Below are positions 52,892 to 61,789 of a stretch of 64,000 nucleotides of DNA, in pieces; positions within the stretch are counted from its first letter, which is position 1; each line of letters opens with the position of its first letter. Under the pieces are notes generated by a model. That model ran no database searches and was not told the DNA's origin. It saw nothing but the letters and a program-made list of their open reading frames with translations. A program made the translations under genes and the position numbers. The DNA comes from Flavobacterium turcicum. GTDB lineage: Bacteria > Bacteroidota > Bacteroidia > Flavobacteriales > Flavobacteriaceae. The stretch covers positions 1 through 64,000 of the forward strand of contig NZ_JAAOBY010000005.1 in the NCBI RefSeq assembly GCF_011365745.1, read 5' to 3'.

Positions 52892-52919
52892 AAGCTGCAG
52901 TTGATTAGAACTGCAGCTT
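52892..52919 (-). terminator. Terminator behind arsM
   Basis: AAGCTGCAGTT (52892-52902) pairs with AACTGCAGCTT (52909-52919). On the minus strand the stem is followed by about six Ts. It sits between arsM and the DUF2064 gene. Confidence 0.8.
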
Positions 52920-52926
52920 GTTTGGG

Positions 52927-53898
52927 TTAACAACAACCGCCTCCGTTATAATGAAAGGTCGACTCGCTGATGTAAATATCACTTCTGTTGAGGTCTGTTA
53001 GTGCTTGAGCTGTTTTATCGCATACCGCAAGAGGCTGATTTTTCAATAAAGTATGCCCTTTTTTATCGTCAAAATAAGCTTCTGTACCGTAATAAATCGC
53101 CGCTTTTCCAGTAAATACGCACGGTCCATCACTTGGCATCGGATCTTTTATGGCGCAAACTTCGATACTTTCAATAAAGATTAGTTCGTCTGTCGCATAA
53201 TTTGCAGGATCTAAAATGCGGTACGGTCTTCTTCCCCTAATTTCGATGGTTCCAAAACCTACATCAGTTAACATTTTGATGTATTCTTTAATCGGAATAC
53301 TTCCGCTAAGGCATAAAGCTCTTAAGTGGTCATCATTACGCAGAGTTTCGTTCATTTCTTGCTCGCACGTAGGATCGCTCATAACCAATCGGCCACCTGG
53401 CTTTAGCACACGATACATTTCTTGTAGCGCTTTTTTCAAATCATCTGTTTTGAAAATATTAAACAAGCAGTTTTGTGCAGCAATATCGATACTTTCATTT
53501 TCAATTGGTAGGTTTAAAGCATCTCCTTTTTTTAGTTCGACAAATTCACTTTTGAACCAATCGTTTTCTTGTTCAGCAACAATAAAATTCTGACGAGAAG
53601 CTTCTAGCATTTCATCGACTACATCTACACCAACTACACCACCTTTTTGACGAGAAAAATAAGCAAATTGCAGTAATTCCATTCCGCCACCCACGCCAAC
53701 ATATAAAATCTTTGGATTGTTGATCAAATCTTGTGCAGAGATGGTGCTTCCGCAGCCGTAATTCATTTCTTGCATAATTTTTGGAATTTCCAAACCAGGG
53801 AATTTCCAAATTGGTGTAGTCGTGCAGCACAATCCTACATCAGGAGTTAAGGCGGCATCGCGGTAAAGGTTGACGGTAGCGTCTAAATAATTTTCCAT
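52927..53898 (-). CDS. arsM: Arsenite S-adenosylmethionine methyltransferase (arsenosugar type)
   Basis: A 323-residue protein starting at ATG 53898 (MENYLDATVNLYRDAA). The SAM site is ILYVGVGGGMELLQFA, a variant of the usual GxGxG loop. Candidate arsenic-binding cysteines are in GLCCTT, NYGCGS, DPTCEQ and ALCLSG. VLKPGGRLVMSDPTC is a strand 5 signature. It converts arsenite to mono- and dimethylated forms; the dimethyl product is the substrate of ArsS. It is 75 bp downstream of arsS. The protein ends in GGGCC. Confidence 0.92.
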   Translation of the reverse strand: MENYLDATVNLYRDAALTPDVGLCCTTTPIWKFPGLEIPKIMQEMNYGCGSTISAQDLINNPKILYVGVGGGMELLQFAYFSRQKGGVVGVDVVDEMLEASRQNFIVAEQENDWFKSEFVELKKGDALNLPIENESIDIAAQNCLFNIFKTDDLKKALQEMYRVLKPGGRLVMSDPTCEQEMNETLRNDDHLRALCLSGSIPIKEYIKMLTDVGFGTIEIRGRRPYRILDPANYATDELIFIESIEVCAIKDPMPSDGPCVFTGKAAIYYGTEAYFDDKKGHTLLKNQPLAVCDKTAQALTDLNRSDIYISESTFHYNGGGCC

Positions 53899-53973
53899 TC
53901 GATTGTATTTCTTCTTATTATTAATTTTAAGTTTTAATTTTCGTTTCAAAGAATCCTTTTAAGAAACGTTGCG

Positions 53974-55041
53974 CTATGCAACAGCTCCTCCACAACTACT
54001 TCCAGAACCTGCTGTACAACCGTAACAGTGGTTGTTTACAATGATAGAGCGATCTTGCAACGCATTTGCATTAAAAGTGCTAATGTGCTGTGTTGTTGGA
54101 TTACTCACTTTTAGTTCTAACATTTGATTAAAATCACAGTCGTAAATATAGCCGTCCCAACCTATTGAAATGGTGTTTCTACACATTACATTTTCTGCGG
54201 CTGTTGGGTTAAAGGCATCGATTAATTTGGTCATATAATCTTCGTAATTTTCAGATGTGATCAAATAATCAAGATAGCGACTTACAGGCAAATTGGTAAT
54301 GGCAAATAAGTTGTTAAAACTAATTCCAAAATCATTAGCAAGAGCCGTTTTGTATTCTTTTTCAAGTGCACTTTGATCTGGCGGTAAAAAGGCTCCAGCA
54401 GGATTGTAAACTAAATTTAATTTTAATCCGGAGTCTTCTTTGCCATAGCCCACCTCGTTTAGCATTTGCAAAGCTTTGATAGAACTTTCAAAAACACCAT
54501 CACCGCGTTGTTTGTCAGTTCTATTTTTCGAATAAAACGGCAAAGATGAAATGACTTCAATTTTGTGTTTTTTGAAAAACTCAGGTAGGTCGTTGTATTT
54601 TTTGTTGGCAGTAATGATAGTCAAATTGCAGCGAACGTACATTTGAATACCTAGTTTACTTACTTCTTCAACAAACCATCTAAAGTGCGGATTCATTTCA
54701 GGAGCGCCACCAGTCATGTCTACAATTTTAAAAGTAGGATTGGCTTTGAGAACTTCAATGATTGTTTCCATTGTTTCTTTGGTCATGATTTCCTTTCGAT
54801 CAGGACCTGCGTCGACATGGCAATGCGTACAAACTTGATTGCACATTTTGCCCAAATTGATTTGAAAAACTTCAAGAGCAGTAGGACGAAGAGGACGCAA
54901 ACCAATTGTATTTAGTTGGGTATGAAATGGTGTAAATCGTGTAGGATTTTGTTCCAAAACTGCCAGTTGATGCTCTGCTTTTGATAAGGAGTTAGCTGTA
55001 GCTTTAAGTGATTTTAATTTAATTTTTACAAATTCGCTCAT
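53974..55041 (-). CDS. arsS: Arsenosugar biosynthesis radical SAM protein ArsS
   Basis: A 355-residue radical SAM enzyme. The cluster motif CNQVCTHC (CxxxCxxC) lies near residues 67-74, followed by HVDAGPDRKE, DMTGGAPEMN and VRCNLT. The C-terminal end has several Cys (YGCTAGSGSSCGG) likely for auxiliary binding. The family joins the 5'-deoxyadenosyl group of SAM to dimethylarsenite. It starts within 4 bp overlap of the AhpD-like gene, so expression is coupled. Confidence 0.93.
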   Translation of the reverse strand: MSEFVKIKLKSLKATANSLSKAEHQLAVLEQNPTRFTPFHTQLNTIGLRPLRPTALEVFQINLGKMCNQVCTHCHVDAGPDRKEIMTKETMETIIEVLKANPTFKIVDMTGGAPEMNPHFRWFVEEVSKLGIQMYVRCNLTIITANKKYNDLPEFFKKHKIEVISSLPFYSKNRTDKQRGDGVFESSIKALQMLNEVGYGKEDSGLKLNLVYNPAGAFLPPDQSALEKEYKTALANDFGISFNNLFAITNLPVSRYLDYLITSENYEDYMTKLIDAFNPTAAENVMCRNTISIGWDGYIYDCDFNQMLELKVSNPTTQHISTFNANALQDRSIIVNNHCYGCTAGSGSSCGGAVA

Positions 55042-55373
55042 AAACTTATTTTCTTGACTTTATTCATCATTTGAACACCATGAACCAAACTAGCTCCCCC
55101 ACGAATGGCTGCAGCAACATGTACGGCTTCCATCATTTGGCTTTCGCTGTATCCTTTTTCGTAGGCATCAGAGCTGTAAGCATCAATGCAATACGGGCAT
55201 TGCACAGCATGGGCAACTGCAAGTGCAATTAATGATTTTTCTCGTGCTGTAAGAGCACCTTCTTTAAAAACTTCTCCGTAATAACCAAAGAATTTTTCGC
55301 CCATTTCTTTTTGAAATTCAACGATGTTGCCAAATTTTTTGAGGTCATCTGCGTTGTAATAATTTTTATCCAT
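55038..55373 (-). CDS. Arsenosugar-associated AhpD/peroxidase-like protein
   Basis: A 111-residue CMD-family protein. The motif CPYCIDAYSSDAYEKG (CxxC) is followed by ESQMMEAVHVAAAIRGGAS. This type occurs beside arsS in many genomes. It may keep thiols or arsenicals reduced. Its stop overlaps the arsS start, and the DUF547 gene lies 8 bp upstream. Confidence 0.9.
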   Translation of the reverse strand: MDKNYYNADDLKKFGNIVEFQKEMGEKFFGYYGEVFKEGALTAREKSLIALAVAHAVQCPYCIDAYSSDAYEKGYSESQMMEAVHVAAAIRGGASLVHGVQMMNKVKKISL

Positions 55374-55381
55374 CTCAGTTT

Positions 55382-56131
55382 TTAGTATTTAAAATTTTCT
55401 AGAAATAAACTCCAATCGTAATCGTTATATTTTAGTTTTGGTTTTGTGCCTTTGGGAATGATTTTTAAATCTTCACAAATTTTTAAAATGCCTTTTTTGT
55501 TTCCAAAGTCTCCTCGAAACCAACTCATTAATATAGGTAGGTGCAAAGTATTTTTATCCTTGTCATAGCGCGCGTCATTGCTCAAATAACTTTTAGTAGC
55601 TATGTCAAGTTGCTCGTTTATTTTAGCGGGATCGTAAGAGAAAATTGGTGGACAACTTTTTGCCCCACAATTCAGGCTAAAATGAATTCTATAATCCACC
55701 TTTTCTACACGGTATTTTTTCTCTAATTGGGTCGGAAACAACTTCGAAAGTTTTCCTAAACTCAATTTAATGCTTGATCTTCTTAAAAAACCGTGTTCAA
55801 TCATGTCTAAACTCAATTTGTTTCCAGCAACTACAAATTGCTTCGATTTAAAAAAGGAGTTGCGACTTTTGTATTTTTCAGAATCTTTTTTTAAAGCATA
55901 ATTAGTAAACCCATTATAAAGGTTGATAAAGAAGGCTTTCTTAAGATCATCTGAACCCAGTTGAGCGAGTAATTCTTTTTCATCTGCTTTTGCAATAGCC
56001 TCGATTAAAGAAACAGTAGTAGTGTCACCATATTTAGCAGCTTCAATAAAATCTTGCGAAATTTTCACATAATTTTTCGGCTGCGCCAATGCGACTTGAA
56101 CAAAACAAAGGATAAATATTATATTTTTCAT
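55382..56131 (-). CDS. DUF547 secreted protein
   Basis: A 249-residue protein with a signal peptide (MKNIIFILCFVQVALAQ). The domain is recognisable by KKAFFINLYNGFTNYAL, LSLDMIEHGFLR, and HFSLNCGAKSCPPIFSYDP, a Cys/His block seen across DUF547. Function is unknown; members are often found near arsenosugar genes and glycan genes. It starts the minus-strand group arsS/arsM and is divergent from the PNP gene with a 59-bp gap. Confidence 0.9.
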   Translation of the reverse strand: MKNIIFILCFVQVALAQPKNYVKISQDFIEAAKYGDTTTVSLIEAIAKADEKELLAQLGSDDLKKAFFINLYNGFTNYALKKDSEKYKSRNSFFKSKQFVVAGNKLSLDMIEHGFLRRSSIKLSLGKLSKLFPTQLEKKYRVEKVDYRIHFSLNCGAKSCPPIFSYDPAKINEQLDIATKSYLSNDARYDKDKNTLHLPILMSWFRGDFGNKKGILKICEDLKIIPKGTKPKLKYNDYDWSLFLENFKY

Positions 56132-56190
56132 AGCATTGTTTTCGTAAATTTATTATTATTTACGAGATTTACCAATAATAGTTTTATAAT

Positions 56191-57012
56191 ATGACATATT
56201 TACAACAGATTTTAGAATCAACAGAATTTTTAGTTTCAAAAGGAATAGCAAGTCCATCAATTGCAGTGGTTTTAGGAACAGGTTTAGGAAAATTTTTAGA
56301 CCATCTGGTAGTTGAGCAGACCATTGATTATGCTGATATTCCTCACTTTCCAGTTTCAACTGTTGAATTTCACAAAGGCAAATTAGTAATAGGAACAATA
56401 GGTGACAAAAAAGTAATTGCCATGCAAGGCCGATTCCATCTTTACGAGGGATATTCTTTGCAGCAAGTTACTTTCCCTATCCGAGTATTGCATCAATTGG
56501 GAGTAAAGCATTTGTTATTAAGCAATGCTGCCGGCGGAATAAATAGTGCTTTTAAAAAAGGCGATTTAATTTTACTAGATGATCACATCAATTTGCAAGG
56601 AGGTAGCCCGCTTTCTGGTTTAAATAGTTTTGAATACGGAGGAATTTTTCCAGATATGAGCGCGCCTTATGATGGCTTTCTGAATAAGAGGTTTCAACAA
56701 ATAGCTGAAAAATCAGCTTTTGAATTAAAAAAGGGAGTGTATGCTTCTGTTTACGGACCGCAACTTGAAACCCGTGCGGAATACCGTTTTTTGGGTCGAA
56801 TTGGTGCTGACATGGTAGGAATGAGTACTACGCCAGAAGTAATTGTAGCCAATCAGTTAAAATTACCGTGCGCTGCCGTGAGTGTAATTACTGACGAGTG
56901 CGATCCAGATAATTTAAAACCTGTTGATATAGCCGAAATTATTGCAATAGCTGGCAAGGCCGATGAAAAATTAAGCCAATTATTTGTTGACGTGATTAAC
57001 AGTTTAGGATAA
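56191..57012 (+). CDS. Purine nucleoside phosphorylase
   Basis: A 273-residue trimeric-type phosphorylase. AVVLGTGLGKFLDH, FPVSTVEFHKGKL, AMQGRFHLYEGYS, SNAAGGINSAF, DHINLQG, VYGPQLETRAEYR, and MVGMSTTPEVIVANQL are in place, including the phosphate-binding His and the purine-binding Glu. In arsenosugar clusters it is thought to release adenine from the ArsS product. It also fits ordinary purine salvage. Its promoter shares the 59-bp gap with DUF547. Confidence 0.93.
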   Translation: MTYLQQILESTEFLVSKGIASPSIAVVLGTGLGKFLDHLVVEQTIDYADIPHFPVSTVEFHKGKLVIGTIGDKKVIAMQGRFHLYEGYSLQQVTFPIRVLHQLGVKHLLLSNAAGGINSAFKKGDLILLDDHINLQGGSPLSGLNSFEYGGIFPDMSAPYDGFLNKRFQQIAEKSAFELKKGVYASVYGPQLETRAEYRFLGRIGADMVGMSTTPEVIVANQLKLPCAAVSVITDECDPDNLKPVDIAEIIAIAGKADEKLSQLFVDVINSLG

Positions 57013-57020
57013 TTTTATCC

Positions 57021-57254
57021 CTAGTACAATTCACCACGATGAGGTTTTAGTGCATCACGAACGGCAATCATGTGCTCATCGGTTACAACCATAAAGGCAA
57101 GGGCTTGCATTTCGCCTTGTACCGTGAATCCGGTAATGGATAAGGGGAGCTTTTCGATTTGAATGTATTCTTTTAAATGGATTTCGTGGTGTTCAGCTGT
57201 TTTGGCTGCTGCCGGTCCGCGGAAATCCCAAATTAATTTTATTTTTCTTGCCAT
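57021..57254 (-). CDS. Small conserved flavobacterial protein
   Basis: A 77-residue soluble protein with KIKLIWDFRGPAA, HHEIHLKEYI, and a C-terminal VTDEHMIAVRDALKPHRGE. No named family is known to me. Its own -7 box lies just upstream. It is convergent with the PNP gene, 8 bp apart. Confidence 0.75.
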   Translation of the reverse strand: MARKIKLIWDFRGPAAAKTAEHHEIHLKEYIQIEKLPLSITGFTVQGEMQALAFMVVTDEHMIAVRDALKPHRGELY

Positions 57255-57290
57255 TTTGTATCGTTTTGGTGCTTGATATTATTCGAGTGC

Positions 57291-57298
57291 CAAAGGTA
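57291..57298 (-). promoter_or_regulatory. -7 box for the 77-residue protein gene
   Basis: On the minus strand the bases read TACCTTTG, matching TAnnTTTG, 36 bp before the start. Confidence 0.45.
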
Positions 57299-57379
57299 CA
57301 AAGACTATTTTAAAAAGGGAGTCTTTCCTTATTTTCAAGAGCCTTTATTGGAGCGCTACTAGATGTCGGTTCAAAATAG

Positions 57380-57387
57380 TACTTTTG
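57380..57387 (+). promoter_or_regulatory. -7 box for the FAD oxidoreductase gene
   Basis: TACTTTTG matches TAnnTTTG and lies 62 bp before the ATG. The -33 element is not obvious. Confidence 0.45.
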
Positions 57388-57449
57388 CACACTAATTCCG
57401 TGTTGAAAAATACTATTTAGGAATTTAAAGAATCCAATACGTTAAAAAA

Positions 57450-59015
57450 ATGCCGCAAGAACTCTTATTACAAGTCTCTCCCGAAACCGCAGCAAGTGAG
57501 TCGCTGTTAAAAACTCATTTGTCAAAACAAATCAAAGTTGCTGTTCAAGATATTGATCATGTTGTAGTTTTAAAAAGGTCAATTGATGCGCGCCAAAAGG
57601 CCATCAAAATAAACCTTAAATTGTCAATTTTTTTAAAAGGTGAGCTTTTTCAAGAGCAAAAGGTACAACTTCCAGACTATCCCAATGTCACTTCTGCTCA
57701 AGAGGTTATTGTGGTTGGTGCAGGCCCGGCAGGTCTTTTTGCTGCTTTGCAATTGATTGAATTGGGTTTAAAGCCAATTGTAATTGAAAGAGGCAAGGAT
57801 GTTCGCGGACGACGTAGAGATTTAAAAGCCATAAATCGAGACCATATTGTCGATGAAGATTCTAATTATTGTTTTGGTGAAGGTGGTGCAGGAACGTATT
57901 CTGACGGTAAATTATACACTCGCTCTAAAAAACGAGGCGATGTAACTCGAGTTTTAGAATTGTTTGTTGCTTTTGGAGCGTCATCTGATATTTTGGTCGA
58001 TGCGCATCCACATATTGGTACTAATAAGTTGCCACAGATTATCCAAGACATGCGTGAAAAAATTATCGAATGCGGCGGTCAGGTTTTATTTGAAACCCGT
58101 GTTACGGATATTTTGGTGAAAAATAATGAGGTTGAAGGGATTGTAACCCAAAATGGCGATACCATTTTAGCTCAAAAAATTATTTTAGCAACTGGTCATT
58201 CAGCTCGAGATATTTTTGAACTATTAGATAGAAAAAAGATTTTTATAGAAGCTAAGCCTTTTGCTTTAGGCGTGCGTGCAGAGCATCCGCAAACCTTGAT
58301 TGATAGCATTCAGTACAGTTGTGATTATAGAGGCGAACACTTGCCACCAGCGCCTTACAGCATTGTCAAACAAGTAGGAGGTAGAGGAATGTACTCTTTT
58401 TGCATGTGTCCGGGAGGCGTAATTGCTCCTTGCGCAACAAGTCCTGGAGAGGTGGTAACCAACGGTTGGTCGCCTTCAAAGAGAGATCAAGCTACCGCTA
58501 ATTCTGGAATTGTAATTGAGTTGCAATTGGCAGATTTTAAACCATTTGCTAAGTTTGGAGCGCTTGCTGGAATGGAATTTCAAAAAAGTATTGAGCAAAA
58601 AGCTTGGCATCTTGCGGGAGAAACCCAAAAGGCTCCTGCACAGCGAATGATTGATTTTACACAAAGTAAAGTTTCAAGCGATATTCCAAAAACATCCTAT
58701 GTGCCTGGGACAACTTCGGTAGAAATGGGACAAGTTTTTCCTGGTTTCTTAACGCAGATTTTAAGGGAAGGTTTTAAAGAATTTGGAAAATCAATGCGCG
58801 GTTATTTAACTAATGAAGCAATTCTTCACGCACCAGAATCACGAACTTCATCACCGGTTCGTATTCCTAGAGACGTGTACACTTATGAGCATGTTCAAAT
58901 TAAAGGTTTGTATCCTTGCGGAGAAGGTGCAGGTTATGCTGGCGGAATTATTTCAGCTGCAATTGATGGTGAAAAATGCGCTCAGATGATTGCAACTGTA
59001 TTAAAAAACAAATAG
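57450..59015 (+). CDS. NAD(P)/FAD-dependent oxidoreductase
   Basis: A 521-residue protein. An N-terminal about 80-residue domain comes before the dinucleotide fold with VVGAGPAGLFAALQ (88-101) and the Glu in IVIERG. FGEGGAGTYSDGKLYTR and a late PCGEGAGYAGGIISAAIDG are hallmarks of a widespread but little-studied family of FAD-dependent dehydrogenase-like proteins. The substrate is unknown. It stands alone and ends at a bidirectional terminator. Confidence 0.88.
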   Translation: MPQELLLQVSPETAASESLLKTHLSKQIKVAVQDIDHVVVLKRSIDARQKAIKINLKLSIFLKGELFQEQKVQLPDYPNVTSAQEVIVVGAGPAGLFAALQLIELGLKPIVIERGKDVRGRRRDLKAINRDHIVDEDSNYCFGEGGAGTYSDGKLYTRSKKRGDVTRVLELFVAFGASSDILVDAHPHIGTNKLPQIIQDMREKIIECGGQVLFETRVTDILVKNNEVEGIVTQNGDTILAQKIILATGHSARDIFELLDRKKIFIEAKPFALGVRAEHPQTLIDSIQYSCDYRGEHLPPAPYSIVKQVGGRGMYSFCMCPGGVIAPCATSPGEVVTNGWSPSKRDQATANSGIVIELQLADFKPFAKFGALAGMEFQKSIEQKAWHLAGETQKAPAQRMIDFTQSKVSSDIPKTSYVPGTTSVEMGQVFPGFLTQILREGFKEFGKSMRGYLTNEAILHAPESRTSSPVRIPRDVYTYEHVQIKGLYPCGEGAGYAGGIISAAIDGEKCAQMIATVLKNK

Positions 59016-59060
59016 TTTTTATCTCAACCGAAATCATGACTTTCGTAAGTTTTAAAATTA

Positions 59061-59117
59061 AATGCCGTTGTTTTTTGCTTTTTGAAGCAGGAGCAACGGC
59101 ATTACTTTTTATTTTTT
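59061..59117. terminator. Bidirectional terminator
   Basis: AATGCCGTTG (59061-59070) pairs with CAACGGCATT (59094-59103) around a T-rich loop, followed by ACTTTTTATTTTTT. It lies between the convergent FAD oxidoreductase and M20 genes and overlaps the M20 3' end. Confidence 0.85.
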
Positions 59118-60416
59118 GGAGTTCATTTCCATATAATCAATGGTTAAATTTGATAAGGCTTTCATACCCAACACAAATCCACTCTCGTCGATATAAAAAT
59201 CTGGGGTGTGATGCGGCGCTGTCTCAGCAATGGGTTTTCCTTTTGGCGCACCACCAAGAAAGAAATACAAACCCGGAACTTTTTCTTGAAAATACGAGAA
59301 ATCTTCGGCGCCTGTTACAGCGGGAGTTATTGAAACTTTATTTTTTCCAGCTGTGGCTTCGAGTGTGGGAACCATTTTTTCAGTTAGTTCAGGATCGTTG
59401 TATGTAATTAGTGTTTGATTAGTGATTTTTACATCTGCTGTTACACCTGCGCTTTCTGCGATTCCCTTTACTACTTGGTTTAATCGATTGTGTAGCAGTT
59501 TTTGCACCTCTTTGTCAAGTGATCTGATGGTTCCCGTCATAATTAATTCTTCGGGAATCACATTAGAGCGAACACCTGCATTGATTTGGCCTACGCTGAT
59601 AACTGCAGCCGATTCTGAAAGGTTAACGTTTCGGCTCACAATAGTTTGAATGCCCATAATCATCTGTGCTGCGGTAGCAATAGGATCTACGCCCAACCAA
59701 GGATAGGCTCCGTGCGTTTGTTTGCCCTTTAACTTGATGGTAAACCAGTCCGAAGCAGCCATTGTACCTTTCGAACGGTATTTAATTTGTCCAACTTCAG
59801 TTTGCGCGTTAATATGAAGTCCAAAAATAACATCAACCTTCGGATTTTGTAAAACGCCTTCTTGTACCATTAATTTGGCGCCACCTTCTTCACCTTCTGG
59901 TGGACCTTCTTCGGCGGGTTGAAAAATGAATTTCACGGTTCCTTTTAAATCTTTCTTTATTGATGCAAGGATTTCAGCAGTTCCCATCAATATAGCAATG
60001 TGCGTATCGTGTCCGCAGGCGTGCATCACTGAAACTGCTTTCCCATTATATTCACCCTCTGCTTTGGATGCAAAAGGAATTTCAACTCTTTCTTTTACGG
60101 GCAGTGCATCAATATCCGCTCTTAACGCAACTACAGGCCCGGGTTTACCGCCTTTTAAAATACCTACAACGCCTGTTTTTGCTACGCCCGTTTGCACTTC
60201 TAGTCCTAAACTTCGTAAATGAGTTGCTATTTTTTCGGATGTTTTAAATTCTCGGTTGCCTAATTCAGGGTTTTGATGAAAATCCCTTCTCCAAGAAATA
60301 ACTTGAGATTCTAATGCGGTTGCTTTTTGGTCAATTTTTGCTTTTAATGATCCAGTTTGCCCAGAGCTTATGCTACTCACGGCGAGTAATCCTAATAAAG
60401 GAAAATATTTTTTCAT
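59109..60416 (-). CDS. M20 family amidohydrolase, exported
   Basis: A 435-residue protein with a signal peptide (MKKYFPLLGLLAVSSISSGQ). Metal-site motifs: MHACGHDTH (Cys134, His136), EEGPPEGEEGG with the catalytic Glu, and GLHINA. TGAEDFSYF holds the last ligand region. It resembles N-acyl-amino-acid or aminobenzoyl amidohydrolases with the IAA-amidohydrolase type fold. The natural amide substrate is unknown. A TATATTTG box is seen upstream. Confidence 0.92.
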   Translation of the reverse strand: MKKYFPLLGLLAVSSISSGQTGSLKAKIDQKATALESQVISWRRDFHQNPELGNREFKTSEKIATHLRSLGLEVQTGVAKTGVVGILKGGKPGPVVALRADIDALPVKERVEIPFASKAEGEYNGKAVSVMHACGHDTHIAILMGTAEILASIKKDLKGTVKFIFQPAEEGPPEGEEGGAKLMVQEGVLQNPKVDVIFGLHINAQTEVGQIKYRSKGTMAASDWFTIKLKGKQTHGAYPWLGVDPIATAAQMIMGIQTIVSRNVNLSESAAVISVGQINAGVRSNVIPEELIMTGTIRSLDKEVQKLLHNRLNQVVKGIAESAGVTADVKITNQTLITYNDPELTEKMVPTLEATAGKNKVSITPAVTGAEDFSYFQEKVPGLYFFLGGAPKGKPIAETAPHHTPDFYIDESGFVLGMKALSNLTIDYMEMNSKK

Positions 60417-60491
60417 GGTTTTTGGTTATTTGTTGCAAGTTAAAATTTCCTGTGATTTTAATTTTATGTTTTCAAAGGAAAGGTTATCAGA

Positions 60492-60499
60492 CAAATATA
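60492..60499 (-). promoter_or_regulatory. -7 box for the M20 gene
   Basis: On the minus strand the bases read TATATTTG, 75 bp before the M20 start codon. Confidence 0.45.
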
Positions 60500-60548
60500 A
60501 CGAATTTCTAATAGCTAAGAAGCTAGTACTCGAACTTCAACCATTGCA

Positions 60549-60583
60549 TAAAAAAAACGCCTCGGTCTTAGTGACAAGGCGTT
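60549..60583 (-). terminator. Terminator of the msrB-msrA transcript
   Basis: AACGCCT and AGGCGTT (60556-60562 and 60577-60583) form a stem. On the minus strand eight Ts follow. It is 10 bp past the msrA stop. Confidence 0.85.
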
Positions 60584-60592
60584 GTAGTAGTA

Positions 60593-61198
60593 TTACTTTT
60601 TTTTCAATCTGTTTTTGAATAATTTTTCAAATTTTTCTAATTTCGGTTGAATGACCATCTTACAATAAGGCTGTGAACTATTGTTTTTGTAATAATTTTG
60701 ATGATACGACTCGGCTTTGTAAAATGTAGTCAAAGGCTCTAAGGTTGTCACTATTGGGCTATCGTATACCTTGGCTTTGCTTAAATCTTTGATCAAAGCT
60801 TGTGAAATTTTTTTCTCATTCTCGTTCTTGTAAAAAATAGCGGAGCGGTATTGTGTTCCAACATCAGCGCCTTGTCTGTTGAGTGTTGTTGGATCGTGAA
60901 CGGTAAAAAACACTTTAAAAATCTCATCTAAATTAGTAACATTCTTATCGTAAGTAAGTTGCACTACCTCTGCATAGCCTGACTGACCAGTGGAAACGTC
61001 CTCATAAGTAGGGTTGCTCGTTTTTCCGCCTGCATATCCAGATACGGCGCTTTGAACACCAACCAAATTTTCGTAAACTGCCTCAACACACCAGTAACAA
61101 CCGCCAGCTAATGTGATGGTTTCTAAATTTGGTTTCGACTTGTTTTGAGCAAATAATCCCGTTGTTAAAAGTAGGAGGGTAAAAAGTATCTTTTTCAT
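60593..61198 (-). CDS. msrA: Peptide-methionine (S)-S-oxide reductase MsrA, exported
   Basis: A 201-residue protein. The signal peptide (1-18) puts it in the periplasm. The catalytic Cys34 is in AGGCYWCVEAV, followed by GYAGGKTSNPTYEDVSTGQSGYAE and HDPTTLNRQGADVGTQYRSAIF, the standard MsrA motifs. It repairs methionine S-sulfoxide in exported proteins. The gene follows msrB by 1 bp, so they are one transcript. Confidence 0.95.
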   Translation of the reverse strand: MKKILFTLLLLTTGLFAQNKSKPNLETITLAGGCYWCVEAVYENLVGVQSAVSGYAGGKTSNPTYEDVSTGQSGYAEVVQLTYDKNVTNLDEIFKVFFTVHDPTTLNRQGADVGTQYRSAIFYKNENEKKISQALIKDLSKAKVYDSPIVTTLEPLTTFYKAESYHQNYYKNNSSQPYCKMVIQPKLEKFEKLFKNRLKKK

Positions 61199-61199
61199 A

Positions 61200-61757
61200 T
61201 TATTTGGTATCAGGTATAAAATCTAAAGCAATGGAGTTCATACAGTATCTTTTTCCAGTAGGCTCCGGACCGTCATCAAATAAGTGGCCAAGATGTCCGT
61301 CGCATCTTCCGCAAAGCGCTTCGATGCGCTCCATTCCTAAAGAATTATCATTTTTATAAACCACACTGTTTTTATTGTCTTGTTCAAAAAAGCTTGGCCA
61401 TCCGCAATTACTTGCAAACTTGGCGCCTGATCGAAAAAGTTTATTTCCACAAGCAGCACAATAATAGGTTCCTTTTTCATCGGTATTCCAATACTTTCCT
61501 GTAAAGGGTCTTTCGGTATCGGCATTACGTGAAACTTCGTATACATCTTCGGGTAAAACTTTTTTCCATTCTGCATCGCTAACCTTTAACTTGGTTTGGT
61601 CAGTATTAGAATAATATGGATTTCCTGGTTTCGAGATGGTGTTTGCAGCACTTTCAACGACAGGCGCGGCTTGTTTTTTTGAAGTTTGTGCACACGCAGT
61701 TAGCATGAATAGCGGTACAATAAACAATTGACAAAGAATTCGTTGAGCTGTTTTCAT
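61200..61757 (-). CDS. msrB: Peptide-methionine (R)-S-oxide reductase MsrB, lipoprotein
   Basis: A 185-residue protein with a lipobox LTAC (Cys22), so it is probably membrane-bound. The MsrB domain has two CxxC zinc pairs (YYCAACG and ALCGRCDG), and the catalytic Cys in KRYCMNSIAL. It repairs the R-sulfoxide, complementing MsrA. The start lies about 25 bp downstream of a TACATTTG box. It is the first gene of the two-gene unit. Confidence 0.95.
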   Translation of the reverse strand: MKTAQRILCQLFIVPLFMLTACAQTSKKQAAPVVESAANTISKPGNPYYSNTDQTKLKVSDAEWKKVLPEDVYEVSRNADTERPFTGKYWNTDEKGTYYCAACGNKLFRSGAKFASNCGWPSFFEQDNKNSVVYKNDNSLGMERIEALCGRCDGHLGHLFDDGPEPTGKRYCMNSIALDFIPDTK

Positions 61758-61781
61758 GATTTTATTTTTTTAATTTCAATA

Positions 61782-61789
61782 CAAATGTA
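61782..61789 (-). promoter_or_regulatory. -7 box for msrB-msrA
   Basis: On the minus strand the bases read TACATTTG, 25 bp upstream of the msrB start. The remainder of the 61758-62228 gap is AT-rich with no gene visible. Confidence 0.5.

Noticed and set aside
53216..53593. Plus-strand 125-residue reading frame
   Set aside because: It is antisense to arsM.
58976..59407. Plus-strand 143-residue reading frame
   Set aside because: It crosses a terminator and runs antisense to the M20 gene.
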